DNA from: Psychroflexus gondwanensis ACAM 44
GTDB taxonomy: Bacteria; Bacteroidota; Bacteroidia; Flavobacteriales; Flavobacteriaceae
Length of the DNA: 64,000 nt
NCBI RefSeq assembly: GCF_000355905.1
Contig: NZ_APLF01000008.1
Location: forward strand, 1-64,000
Direction: 5' to 3'
In this document: one piece after another, positions 33,267 to 41,911 of the stretch
Layout of the letters: each line of letters begins with the position of its first letter
Position numbering within the stretch: position 1 is the stretch's first letter
The notes under the pieces: model-generated
Database searches by the model: none
What the model was told of the DNA's origin: nothing
The model's input: the letters and a program-made list of their open reading frames with translations, nothing else
Translations under genes and position numbers: made by a program

Positions 33267-36200
33267 ATGATAAAAATTTACACTTCTATTTTGTTTATCC
33301 TTTTATCCATTTCTCTAGGATATAGTCAAAACAATCCGCCAATTATTGAGCAAGAACCCAGTCTTGTGGTTTTACAAAATATTCCACAAAATTTGGACTT
33401 GGATGAATTAAATATCAATGTAACAGATTTAGATGATGACAACGTTATAGTATCTTCATCAGTTTCTCAATATGACTGTGACAATATTTCTGTACTTACT
33501 TTAGCTCAAGGATATGGTAATGGAGCATCTAATACACTTGGTGCGGGTAATGTACAAACCTTTAAATCTATTTCTACGGGCTTTATAACAAAGCTAGCTG
33601 TCGAATTTAGAGGAAGCTCAACTTCTACGACACAGGCAGAAATTGAAGTTTATCGGAATAATAATTTCGATCCAAATTCAGCAACAGATGTAGAGCTTAT
33701 TGGAACCCTAACCCTAAACATTCCAACTGGATTTAACGTAATGGGCGAAGGAATCTTTGACAAACCTATTTATCTAGAAGAAAATAGAATGTATGCATTT
33801 AGAAAGGTTTCTGGTCCTGGTATTCTCATGAGACAAGGCTCATTTTACTACCCAGGAAGAACTTTTAATCATGATTTTGATAATACATTGATTATTAATG
33901 AAAGTGGTGGGACCAATAATGATTGGAAGTTTTCAATTACTCAATACGCTTTGAGTGGCTTAAGCCCTCTTACAGTTCCAGTGACGGCAGATGATGGTAC
34001 AGATCAAACTACAGCTAATGTAGAAGTGTACCACCTTTCTGAAGTATTACCGACCATCATCACCCAAGATATTTCTGTTAATCTTGATGAAAACGGTAGT
34101 ATAAATATTACTCCACAGCAAATCGATAGTGGTTCAACTACTGCATGTGGCGGTAATTTAACTTTAACCTTAGATGTTGACAATTTTGATTGCACAACTA
34201 TTGGCCTCAACACGGTGACTTTAACTGGAGAAGACGAATTTGGAAATTCCGCAAGCGCTACTGCAATTGTTACAGTAGTAGATGATTTAGCTCCAGTGTT
34301 GAACTGCAACGAGGATATAGAAGTCACAACACTATCAAACTCCCAAATTGTGAATTACACACTTCCAACTTTCTCGGATAATTGCCTAGGTGAGAATCTA
34401 GAATTTCCTGCTTTATCTGGAGGATTTAGTCTTATGGGGACATTTAATAATCATACTTATTATATTTCAGATCAATCTTTTGAAGATATCCAAGATCATT
34501 TGAATACTATAAATGAAATAGACGAAGGATTTCCAGTTGCTATTAATTCAGCTCAAGAAAATGATTTTATTACATCTAAAATTGTAGAACTTGGTTTTAA
34601 TAATGTCCTTTTAGGAGCAATAAGGACAAGTCCTACCGATTTTGAATGGATAAACGGAGAACCTTTTATATATACCAATTGGTCAGATAATGAGCCTAAC
34701 AATTCTAATGGAGTTGAAGATAAAGTAGAAATACTAAACACTGGTTTGTGGAACGATGCTGGAGCAACACCTTTAGCTAGAAGAATAATTATTGAATTTC
34801 CTTTTACGCTTACTCAGACCGAAGGTTTAGCAAGCGGCTCGGAGTTTCCAAGAGGCACAACTACCAATACGTTTGAAGTTACTGACAGTTCTGGAAATAT
34901 AGGAAGCTGTAGTTTTGATGTGGATGTAGTTAAAATAGAAACTCCTGTAATCATTACTCAAGATATAGAAATTGCTCTGGATGAAAATGGAGCCGCAACA
35001 CTATCTCCCGAAGATATTGATAATGGCTCAACTAGTTTTAAAGTTGAAGAACAATACATACCAATAGCGAATCAATATGTTATTAGTTATAACGTGGATG
35101 ACTTTTTTGAAGAAATACCAGCTCAGGTAATAACTACTACTGAAGATTATACAGACCTCACTATTGACTTAGATTTAGCCACTTGTAAGCAAAATGGCTT
35201 AACAGGTGCAATACTTGAAATTGTTACGGTTGATCCTGCCACTGGAGAACCTCAGTTAGATAATGTTTTAGGAAGTTCCAGTGTAGATTCTTCACAAATT
35301 TATGGATGGGAAGGCTGTGTGCCCGGGACTTTTGGAAGAGTATCATTCGACTTTTCAGAGATAAATCTATCGGGTGGTACATATGCTTTAGTTTTAAGAA
35401 GCTCTGAATCTACTGGAGAAATTGCTTGGAGAAGATCATCCATACCAACGGATCCAAGTAACCCTTATAATGGAGGTAATCTTTGGACGTACGATTCTTT
35501 TTTTTCAGGCGAATGGATGGAGAATTCAAATTTAGATTTACAATTTATTCTCAAAACTTCAACGCTCCTAACAACAACTTTGGACATTACAGAATTCACC
35601 TGCGATAATCTTGGAGAAAATACAGTGACTCTAACTGGAGAAGATGATTTCGGAAATTCTGCAACTGCTACTGCAATTGTTACAGTAGTAGACAATCTTG
35701 CACCAACAGTTGTTACTCAAGATATTACCGTAGAACTAGATGAAACTGGATCTGTTTTCATCAGTGTTGACGACATAGATAACGGTTCATCAGATAATTG
35801 TAGTCTCACCAATTTATCTTTGGACATTACAGAATTCACTTGCGATAATCTTGGAGAAAATACAGTGACTTTGACCGGGGAAGACGATTTCGGAAATTCT
35901 GCAACTGCCACTGCAATTGTTACTGTAGAGGATAATCTTGCACCATCATTAACCACTCAGGATATTACTGTAGAACTAGATGAAACTGGATCTGTTTCCA
36001 TCAATGTTGACGGCATAGATAACGGTTCATCAGATAATTGTAGTCTCACCAATTTATCTTTGGACATTTCAGAATTCACTTGCGATAATCTTGGAGAAAA
36101 TACAGTGACTTTGACCGGGGAAGACGAATTTGGAAATTCCGCAAGCGCTACTGCAATTGTTACAGTTGTAGATAATCTTGCACCATCATTAACCATTCAG

Positions 36201-37145
36201 GATATTACCGTAGAACTAGATGAAACTGGATCTGTTTCCATCAATGTTGACGACATAGATAACGGTTCATCAGATAATTGTAGTCTCACCAATTTATCTT
36301 TGGACATTACAGAATTCACTTGCGATAATCTTGGAGAAAATACAGTGACTTTGACCGGGGAAGACGAATTTGGAAATTCTGCAACTGCTACTGCAATTGT
36401 TACAGTAGTAGACAATCTTGCACCAACAGTTGTTACTCAAGATATTACCGTAGAACTAGATGAAACTGGATCTGTTTTCATCAGTGTTGACGACATAGAT
36501 AACGGGTCATCAGATAATTGTAGTCTCACCAATTTATCTTTGGATATTACAGAATTCACTTGCGATAATCTTGGAGAAAATACAGTGACTTTGACCGGGG
36601 AAGACGAATTTGGAAATTCCGCAAGCGCTACTGCAGTGGTTACTGTAGAAGACAATTTGGCTCCATCATTAACCACTCAGGATATTACATTAGATTTAGC
36701 AGGAAATGCTTCAATAAGTATTTTGCCTAATGATGTTTTAGATCAAGTCACCGATAATTGTACAAATAGCGAGAACATAACTTTGAGTTTAGATGTTGAC
36801 ACATTTACTTCTACAGGCACCTATACAGTTAGTTTAACAGGGGTCGATGAAGAGGGAAATTCTATAAGTATGTCTGCTCAAGTAGTAGTTGATGATACCC
36901 TAGGTACAAATGATGTTAATTTTAATTCAGGCCTTTCGTTATATCCTAACCCTGCAATAGACAGGATTACAATTGAACATCAAAACAGCCCTATAGATCA
37001 AGTTGATGTTTTTGATATCAATGGGCGACTTGTTAAAGCTAGTAGAGAAGTTCAATTGGATGTGAGTTCACTGTCAAGTGGTGTGTATATTGTAAAAGTA
37101 AGATCGAACCAAAAACATGCTTTCATTCGCTTTATAAAGCAGTAA
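33267..37145 (+). CDS. Large modular T9SS-secreted adhesin with lectin-like insert and Ig-like repeats
   Basis: The 1292-residue secreted protein has a signal peptide ending GYSQ and HYR/Ig-like modules with the recurrent TVTLTGEDEFGNSA motif. A C-type-lectin-like domain (about 389-512) contains INGEPFIYTNWSDNEPNN. A beta-sandwich insert of about 185 residues lies near 590-775. Near-identical 80-residue repeats run from about 772 to 1138. The C-terminus is a T9SS sorting domain with LYPNPAIDRITIE. No ATG matches the first in-frame codon (TTG at 33252), so ATG at 33267, directly before the signal peptide, is preferred. A role in carbohydrate or surface binding is inferred from the domains. Confidence 0.88.
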   Translation: MIKIYTSILFILLSISLGYSQNNPPIIEQEPSLVVLQNIPQNLDLDELNINVTDLDDDNVIVSSSVSQYDCDNISVLTLAQGYGNGASNTLGAGNVQTFKSISTGFITKLAVEFRGSSTSTTQAEIEVYRNNNFDPNSATDVELIGTLTLNIPTGFNVMGEGIFDKPIYLEENRMYAFRKVSGPGILMRQGSFYYPGRTFNHDFDNTLIINESGGTNNDWKFSITQYALSGLSPLTVPVTADDGTDQTTANVEVYHLSEVLPTIITQDISVNLDENGSINITPQQIDSGSTTACGGNLTLTLDVDNFDCTTIGLNTVTLTGEDEFGNSASATAIVTVVDDLAPVLNCNEDIEVTTLSNSQIVNYTLPTFSDNCLGENLEFPALSGGFSLMGTFNNHTYYISDQSFEDIQDHLNTINEIDEGFPVAINSAQENDFITSKIVELGFNNVLLGAIRTSPTDFEWINGEPFIYTNWSDNEPNNSNGVEDKVEILNTGLWNDAGATPLARRIIIEFPFTLTQTEGLASGSEFPRGTTTNTFEVTDSSGNIGSCSFDVDVVKIETPVIITQDIEIALDENGAATLSPEDIDNGSTSFKVEEQYIPIANQYVISYNVDDFFEEIPAQVITTTEDYTDLTIDLDLATCKQNGLTGAILEIVTVDPATGEPQLDNVLGSSSVDSSQIYGWEGCVPGTFGRVSFDFSEINLSGGTYALVLRSSESTGEIAWRRSSIPTDPSNPYNGGNLWTYDSFFSGEWMENSNLDLQFILKTSTLLTTTLDITEFTCDNLGENTVTLTGEDDFGNSATATAIVTVVDNLAPTVVTQDITVELDETGSVFISVDDIDNGSSDNCSLTNLSLDITEFTCDNLGENTVTLTGEDDFGNSATATAIVTVEDNLAPSLTTQDITVELDETGSVSINVDGIDNGSSDNCSLTNLSLDISEFTCDNLGENTVTLTGEDEFGNSASATAIVTVVDNLAPSLTIQDITVELDETGSVSINVDDIDNGSSDNCSLTNLSLDITEFTCDNLGENTVTLTGEDEFGNSATATAIVTVVDNLAPTVVTQDITVELDETGSVFISVDDIDNGSSDNCSLTNLSLDITEFTCDNLGENTVTLTGEDEFGNSASATAVVTVEDNLAPSLTTQDITLDLAGNASISILPNDVLDQVTDNCTNSENITLSLDVDTFTSTGTYTVSLTGVDEEGNSISMSAQVVVDDTLGTNDVNFNSGLSLYPNPAIDRITIEHQNSPIDQVDVFDINGRLVKASREVQLDVSSLSSGVYIVKVRSNQKHAFIRFIKQ
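35581..36680 (+). repeat. 240-bp tandem repeats within the adhesin gene
   Basis: The sequence TGGACATTACAGAATTCAC (with one or two variant bases) recurs at 35581, 35821, 36061, 36301 and 36541, exactly 240 bases apart, each start of an 80-residue module. Some neighbours are almost identical and some share patches with non-adjacent units (for example the GTTTTCATCAGTGTTGACG variant in units 1 and 4). This indicates recombination among repeats. Confidence 0.92.
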
Positions 37146-37170
37146 ACACTATGATATAGTATTGTAATTA

Positions 37171-37198
37171 AAAACCACCTTTCAGGTGGTTTTTTTTT
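37171..37198 (+). terminator. Terminator of the adhesin gene
   Basis: AACCACCT and AGGTGGTT form an 8-bp perfect stem with a 3-base loop and a run of T directly after, 25 bases beyond the stop. Confidence 0.9.
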
Positions 37199-37254
37199 AT
37201 AAAGACAGATAATTTACCTGCCCAATTAAATTTTATAATGTGGCATCAATAATT

Positions 37255-37365
37255 TTGATTGCCGATGTCGACCTATTGGCTTTAAGAGAACTCCATAACT
37301 TTGGGAGTGTCAAAAACTTGAAGGATATTAGAAACGGCCTGTACACGTTGACCAGAAAAGAGTAG
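37255..37365 (+). pseudogene. Second copy of the GNAT-nitrilase 3' end
   Basis: The 111 bases match 31012-31122 with six substitutions (about 95% identity) and no gap, ending at the same TAG and sharing AGTAGGG there. One change alters Asp to Gly (NDL to NGL); the others are mostly silent. It has no start codon and cannot be expressed as a protein. The rest of the gap before the next gene (about 100 bases) has no recognised feature. Confidence 0.92.
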
Positions 37366-37467
37366 GGTTTTAATTTCTTGTTATTCTGAATTTGATAAAG
37401 ATTATAACGGGGGGTTTTCTATACTAATCTGTTTTGCTGTATTTTAGTCATTATAAAACGATGATTT

Positions 37468-38394
37468 ATGCATTGGACATTGAAGTATTTAGGTTTTTTT
37501 TTACTGAGTATCACTCTTGGGACTCCAGCTTCTGAGGAGAATACAGATGGAGATTGTTTATACAATTTGGATGAAATTGTAGGATTTTCTCAAACGGCTT
37601 GCAAGCCAGATCCGAATTACAGCTATTCCACAGATCCAGACTACTTAAATAATTTTTCAGAATTAGTTGTGCCTTTAGTGTTTTGGGGAATTAATCAAGA
37701 TGATGGAAGCAATGATGATTTTTTGACCGAATCTAAAGTTCGAGAGTCGGTTGATCTTTTAAATTCTGCTTTCGCAGATATGAATATTTGTTTTGAACTT
37801 CAAGAATTAAAGTATGTCAATGATTCTGAAATCTATTGGACAGATTATTATAAGTTTAATAAATATATTCGTGAAAACGACTATTCCAAACCTGCAACTT
37901 TAAATGTTTATATCCCCTATAGATTCACTAATAATAATAATAGCTTAAGGGGAGGAAAATGGTCTGCAAATCAATTTTCAGTTAATATGCTAAATTATAA
38001 TACGGGTATTCTTCCTCATGAAGTGGGTCATATTTTGGGGTTATTGCACACACATGCTGGAGCAAAAGCAGTTAATTGTGAGCAGGTAACTAGAAATGAA
38101 GATGATCCAGATTACAATGCCAAATGCTCTGGAGATAGGGTAACGGATACTAACGCCATGCCGAGTCTTTATGGTAAGTTTCACTTAATAGACACTCAAT
38201 GTGGCTATATTGGAGATGAAGTAGATTGTAAGGGAACACCTTATGCCATTTCAGAACAGGATGTTCGCAACTTTATGGCTTATACTCAGCATTCCTGTAG
38301 GTCGGTATTTACAGTTGGCCAAGGTATAAGAGTAAGGGAGTTTATTAAAAACAAAAGGGCTTCAAAGAAGTTGGAGTTTATAAGCGATAAATAA
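37468..38394 (+). CDS. Secreted M43-like zinc metalloprotease
   Basis: The 308-residue protein has a probable signal peptide (residues 1-22). The metzincin zinc motif HEVGHILGLLH has three histidine ligands and a catalytic glutamate near residue 187. A downstream NFMAYTQHSCRSVFT corresponds to the Met-turn segment of M43 (pappalysin-type) peptidases, where NIMDYS is usual. Ten cysteines suggest disulfides. There is no T9SS sorting domain or C-terminal extension, so it probably stays in the periplasm or leaves by another route. It is monocistronic. Confidence 0.82.
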   Translation: MHWTLKYLGFFLLSITLGTPASEENTDGDCLYNLDEIVGFSQTACKPDPNYSYSTDPDYLNNFSELVVPLVFWGINQDDGSNDDFLTESKVRESVDLLNSAFADMNICFELQELKYVNDSEIYWTDYYKFNKYIRENDYSKPATLNVYIPYRFTNNNNSLRGGKWSANQFSVNMLNYNTGILPHEVGHILGLLHTHAGAKAVNCEQVTRNEDDPDYNAKCSGDRVTDTNAMPSLYGKFHLIDTQCGYIGDEVDCKGTPYAISEQDVRNFMAYTQHSCRSVFTVGQGIRVREFIKNKRASKKLEFISDK

Positions 38395-38423
38395 AAAAGC
38401 GCATTGAAATTTCAATACGCTTT
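38391..38423. terminator. Bidirectional terminator between convergent protease genes
   Basis: AAAGCGCATTGAA and TTCAATACGCTTT pair over 13 positions with one mismatch and a 2-base loop. The A-run at 38391-38395 becomes a T-run on the minus strand, so it works best for the minus-strand gene. It also starts directly after the plus-strand stop. Confidence 0.8.
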
Positions 38424-38444
38424 CTAAATTATAATAAGATAACT

Positions 38445-39137
38445 CTAGTCCCTTCCTAAATAAATACTTAAGAAATAGAGTAAAGTAGCTAACGAACCTA
38501 TTGCTGCTACTACATAAGTTCTAGCAGCCCATTTCAACGAATCTTCGGACATTTTATACTCTTCTTGGTTCACTACATTGTGATCTTTCAGCCAAGCAAG
38601 GGCCCTGTTGCTAGCATCATATTCTACAGGTAATGTAATAAAACTGAAAAGAGTTCCCAGTCCAAACATGATAATTCCAGCTAGTAAAACCATTTGGCCA
38701 ACACCCACAGAAACCATAGTCATCAATATAAGACCTCCAAAAATGACCCATTGGCTCCACTGAGAAGCTACACTCACAAGGGGAACAAGTTGACTCCTCA
38801 TTTCCAGCCAAGAGTAGGCTTTAGCATGTTGTACAGCATGACCTACTTCGTGAGCAGCAACAGCTGCAGCCGCCGCATTTCTTTGGCTGTAAACACTCTC
38901 ACTGAGGTTGATTGTTTTTTTGGTGGGATGATAATGGTCGGTTAATTGTCCTGGTGTTGAAATGACTTTCACATCATAGATATGATGATCTTCTAGCATT
39001 TTCTTGGCGATTTCTGCACCACTCATTCCATTCTGAAGTTGAATTTTAGAATATTTTTTGAATTTTTTCTTCAGTGTATTACTCACATACCAGCTCACAA
39101 GTAGTATTGCTCCAATTAATATATAGTATCCTATCAT
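38445..39137 (-). CDS. YugP-family membrane zinc metallopeptidase
   Basis: The 230-residue integral membrane protein has an N-terminal helix (about 3-20). A soluble section contains the zinc motif AAHEVGHAVQH (about 94-104), preceded by NLSESVYSQRNAAAAAVA. Two to three further helices span about 120-230. It matches the COG2738/YugP neutral zinc metallopeptidase family, whose substrates are unknown. It is transcribed alone towards the shared terminator. Confidence 0.85.
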   Translation of the reverse strand: MIGYYILIGAILLVSWYVSNTLKKKFKKYSKIQLQNGMSGAEIAKKMLEDHHIYDVKVISTPGQLTDHYHPTKKTINLSESVYSQRNAAAAAVAAHEVGHAVQHAKAYSWLEMRSQLVPLVSVASQWSQWVIFGGLILMTMVSVGVGQMVLLAGIIMFGLGTLFSFITLPVEYDASNRALAWLKDHNVVNQEEYKMSEDSLKWAARTYVVAAIGSLATLLYFLSIYLGRD

Positions 39138-39200
39138 TTTGTTATAGTTTTTATGATAAATATCTTATCAAAAGTTTGACCAAAACCTCATTTGTCATGT

Positions 39201-39722
39201 CTATTTTTCAAATATAAATTCTAAAGTTTCTAGATCTGCATTTTCATTATTACTACTTCCAAGATCAAGATATTCGTTCACCTGAGCTCTAGTAATAGTA
39301 AATTTTAAAAGGTCGTTACTAAGCTGAACAGAAACACTTTCTGTTGTTGTAGAATTATCGATGGTGGTAGTGGCTGTCAAAGTGCCACTTTCTAAGCTGT
39401 AACTGCCAGTGTTAATAGTGTCTGTGCAGCTTAACTCATCGTTATTTTCTCCTATAAAATCAAGTTTTGGATAAGTAAATGAATAGGTGTCATTTTCAAA
39501 ATTAATTGCCATGGTTGAAAAGCAATCGGTTTCAAGCCTTAGATTTGTATTTGAAATCCCATCGTTATTTAGGTCTGTAGGTTCATTTGCATTCAGTTCA
39601 ACCAAAAACCAATTTCCTTGAATATCACTTTGGGATAATGCTTGTGGAGTGTTATCGTCGTTGCTACATCCCAAAAGAATAAGGCTTACTAAAAGGGTGG
39701 AAACATACTTTAATAAATTCAT
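39201..39722 (-). CDS. Lipocalin-like lipoprotein
   Basis: The 173-residue protein has a type II signal peptide (MNLLKYVSTLLVSLILLGC, lipobox ILLGC), an Asp/Asn-rich linker, then QGNWFLVELN. A single beta-barrel-like domain containing SYSLESGTLTAT follows, the layout of small lipocalin-like lipoproteins common in Bacteroidota. The open frame extends 25 codons upstream, but the ATG before MNLLKY gives a proper signal peptide. Function unknown. Confidence 0.72.
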   Translation of the reverse strand: MNLLKYVSTLLVSLILLGCSNDDNTPQALSQSDIQGNWFLVELNANEPTDLNNDGISNTNLRLETDCFSTMAINFENDTYSFTYPKLDFIGENNDELSCTDTINTGSYSLESGTLTATTTIDNSTTTESVSVQLSNDLLKFTITRAQVNEYLDLGSSNNENADLETLEFIFEK

Positions 39723-39800
39723 AAGTCTACTTTTTTGAGCTAATGTACTCTCTAAATACTTGAAGATAAATACACTTAACAAAATATTCTTGACCATACC

Positions 39801-39830
39801 TTGCTATATAAATTTATAATCGTAAATTTG
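39801..39830 (+). promoter_or_regulatory. Promoter of the rplM-rpsI unit
   Basis: TTG (39801-39803) and TAAATTTG (39823-39830) are separated by 19 bases, a full match to the flavobacterial promoter consensus. The leader to the rplM GTG is about 60 bases. Confidence 0.7.
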
Positions 39831-39891
39831 CATCCTTATTTTCAAGACCTTGAAAGTAAAAAGGAATGTTTAATTATTTAAAAATTTAAGT

Positions 39892-40347
39892 GTGGATACA
39901 TTAAGTTACAAAACGGTTTCTACCAACAAAGCAACTGCTGATAAGCAATGGGTTGTTGTAGATGCCGCCGGACAATCTCTTGGACGTGTATCTTCTATTG
40001 TTGCCAAATTTTTGAGAGGTAAGTACAAACCTAGTTTTAGCCCTCATGTAGACTGTGGAGACAACGTAATTGTTGTTAACGCTGAAAAAGTCAACTTGAC
40101 AGGTAAGAAGTGGGACTCAAAAAATTATATCCGATATACAGGATATCCAGGTGGACAAAGAAGTCTAACAGCTCAAGAAGTATTTGACAAGAGCCCAGAG
40201 CGTCTTGTTGAAAAATCTGTAAAGGGAATGCTACCTAAAAACAAATTAGGTTCAGCATTGTTTAGAAATCTTCGAGTCTTTACAGGCGCAGAGCACAGTT
40301 TAAGTGCTCAAAAACCAAAAGAAATTAATATAAACGAACTAGTGTAA
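39892..40347 (+). CDS. rplM: Ribosomal protein uL13
   Basis: The 151-residue 50S subunit protein has the L13 signatures WVVVDAAGQSLGRVSS near the N-terminus, GDNVIVVNAEKVNLTGKKW (about 57-75) and GMLPKNKLG near residue 113. The start codon is GTG; the encoded MDTLSYKTVS start is that of Bacteroidota L13. It abuts rpsI with no spacer, the conserved rplM-rpsI pair. Confidence 0.97.
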   Translation: MDTLSYKTVSTNKATADKQWVVVDAAGQSLGRVSSIVAKFLRGKYKPSFSPHVDCGDNVIVVNAEKVNLTGKKWDSKNYIRYTGYPGGQRSLTAQEVFDKSPERLVEKSVKGMLPKNKLGSALFRNLRVFTGAEHSLSAQKPKEININELV

Positions 40348-40734
40348 ATGGAGACAATTCACAAAATTGGCCGTAGAAAAACAGCCGTAGCTAGAGTTTA
40401 TCTTTCTGAGGGTAAAGGTGAAATTACAGTTAACAAGAAAAAAGCTAACGAGTATTTTACAACAGGACCTTTACTTTACAAAATAAATCAAGCCCTTACA
40501 TTGACAGGGAATGAGGATAAATTTGATATCAATGTAAATGTCTTTGGTGGAGGTATCACCGGACAAGCAGAAGCTATCAGACTTGCCTTATCCAGAGCAA
40601 TGTGCGAGCTAGACCCAGAAAATAGAGCTACTTTAAAACCAGAAGGATTACTTACTAGAGATCCTAGAATGGTTGAGCGTAAAAAATTCGGTCAGAAAAA
40701 AGCAAGAAAGAAATTCCAATTCTCAAAACGTTAA
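40348..40734 (+). CDS. rpsI: Ribosomal protein uS9
   Basis: The 128-residue 30S protein contains IGRRKTAVARVYL at the N-terminus, GGGITGQAEAIRLALSRA (about 67-84) and the typical basic C-terminus ending KKFQFSKR, which reaches the P-site tRNA. It begins at the base after the rplM stop. Confidence 0.97.
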   Translation: METIHKIGRRKTAVARVYLSEGKGEITVNKKKANEYFTTGPLLYKINQALTLTGNEDKFDINVNVFGGGITGQAEAIRLALSRAMCELDPENRATLKPEGLLTRDPRMVERKKFGQKKARKKFQFSKR

Positions 40735-40895
40735 TCGAGAATTTCCTTCACAAATTGAAATTATTAACAGTTCAATTTTTTGTTGTTATCTGGAGTACAA
40801 ACCCAGAGTTAGTTTAGCATCTAAATGAATAAGGCCAATACCAATTGCCACTTATTTATTGCTATCCCAACAGAAGAACGTAAACTAAAACAAAA

Positions 40896-41837
40896 ATGGC
40901 AAATCAAATAGTAGTCAAGGATTTACTTGACGCTGGTGTACATTTCGGACACCTTACCAGACGATGGAATCCAAACATGGCTCCCTATGTATACATGGAG
41001 CGTAATGGTATTCACATCATCAACCTTTACAAGACAGTTGCTAAAATGGAAGAAGCTGGAGAAGCTCTTTCTAAAATAGCAGCAAGCGGAAGAAAAATTC
41101 TTTTCGTCGCTACCAAAAAACAAGCTAAAGAAATTGTAGCTCAAGAATCTCTAAGAGCTCAGATGCCTTATATCACCGAAAGGTGGCCTGGTGGAATGTT
41201 GACGAATTTTGTCACCATTAGAAAATCGGTTAAAAAAATGGCAACCGTAGACCGTATGAAAAAAGACGGAACTTTCAATTCTCTTTCTAAAAAAGAAAGA
41301 TTGCAGGTTGACAGGATGAGAGCTAAACTTGAGAAAAACTTAGGGTCTATTTCAGAAATGTCTAGATTACCTGCTGCAATTTTCGTTGTAGATACTTTAA
41401 GAGAGCATATTGCGGTAAAAGAAGCACAAAAATTAAACATTCCTGTTTTTGCAATGGTAGATACCAACTCCAATCCTAGAGATGTGGATTATGCTATCCC
41501 AGCTAATGACGATGCTTCTAAATCTATCCATAAGATTATGTCCTATATGACAGACTCTATTCTTGAAGGTTTAAACGAACGTAAGGACGGTAAAGACAGT
41601 GGAGAAGCTAAGCCTGCTAAAGCTAAAAAAGAAGCGAGTACTGAAGCTAAGCCAGCTAAAGCTGAGAAAAAAGCAACAGTAAAAGAAGAAGCTTCTGAAG
41701 ATAAAACTAAAGAAGAAACAAGCACTGAGGCTAAACCAGAAAAAGTTGAGAAAAAAGGACCAGTAGTTGAAGAAGTTCCTACTGATAAAGCTGAGCCTGA
41801 AAAACCAGCTGGAGAAGAGAACAGAGTTTCAGAATAA
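40896..41837 (+). CDS. rpsB: Ribosomal protein uS2 with long acidic/basic C-terminal tail
   Basis: The 313-residue protein has a canonical S2 core (about 1-230) with LLDAGVHFGHLTRRWNP, ERWPGGMLTNFVTI near 92 and FAMVDTNSNPRDVDYAIPAN near 190. After it comes a tail of about 80 residues composed almost only of Ala, Lys, Glu, Pro and Thr, with repeated EAKPAKAEKK-type units. Most S2 proteins end near residue 225-255. The 161-base gap after rpsI contains an AT-rich leader with a small TCTGG/CCAGA hairpin but no clear regulatory element. Confidence 0.95.
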   Translation: MANQIVVKDLLDAGVHFGHLTRRWNPNMAPYVYMERNGIHIINLYKTVAKMEEAGEALSKIAASGRKILFVATKKQAKEIVAQESLRAQMPYITERWPGGMLTNFVTIRKSVKKMATVDRMKKDGTFNSLSKKERLQVDRMRAKLEKNLGSISEMSRLPAAIFVVDTLREHIAVKEAQKLNIPVFAMVDTNSNPRDVDYAIPANDDASKSIHKIMSYMTDSILEGLNERKDGKDSGEAKPAKAKKEASTEAKPAKAEKKATVKEEASEDKTKEETSTEAKPEKVEKKGPVVEEVPTDKAEPEKPAGEENRVSE

Positions 41838-41855
41838 AATAGACTAAACCATAAC

Positions 41856-41890
41856 AAGTCGCTTAAGTCTTTGCTTAAGCGACTTTCATG
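41856..41890 (+). promoter_or_regulatory. 12-bp hairpin between rpsB and tsf (possible attenuator)
   Basis: AAGTCGCTTAAG and CTTAAGCGACTT form a perfect 12-bp stem with a 6-base loop. Only a TTT follows, so full termination is unlikely. Partial termination or transcript processing between rpsB and tsf is more plausible. It sits 26 bases before the tsf ATG. Confidence 0.6.
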
Positions 41891-41911
41891 TTAACACAAA
41901 ATACATATATC

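Noticed and set aside
35465-36676. Minus-strand open frames repeated every 240 bases inside the adhesin gene
   Set aside because: They are shadows of the tandem repeats on the opposite strand and have no independent support.
40735-40895. Autoregulatory S2 leader RNA
   Set aside because: Only a weak short hairpin is visible and I could not match a known ribosomal leader motif.
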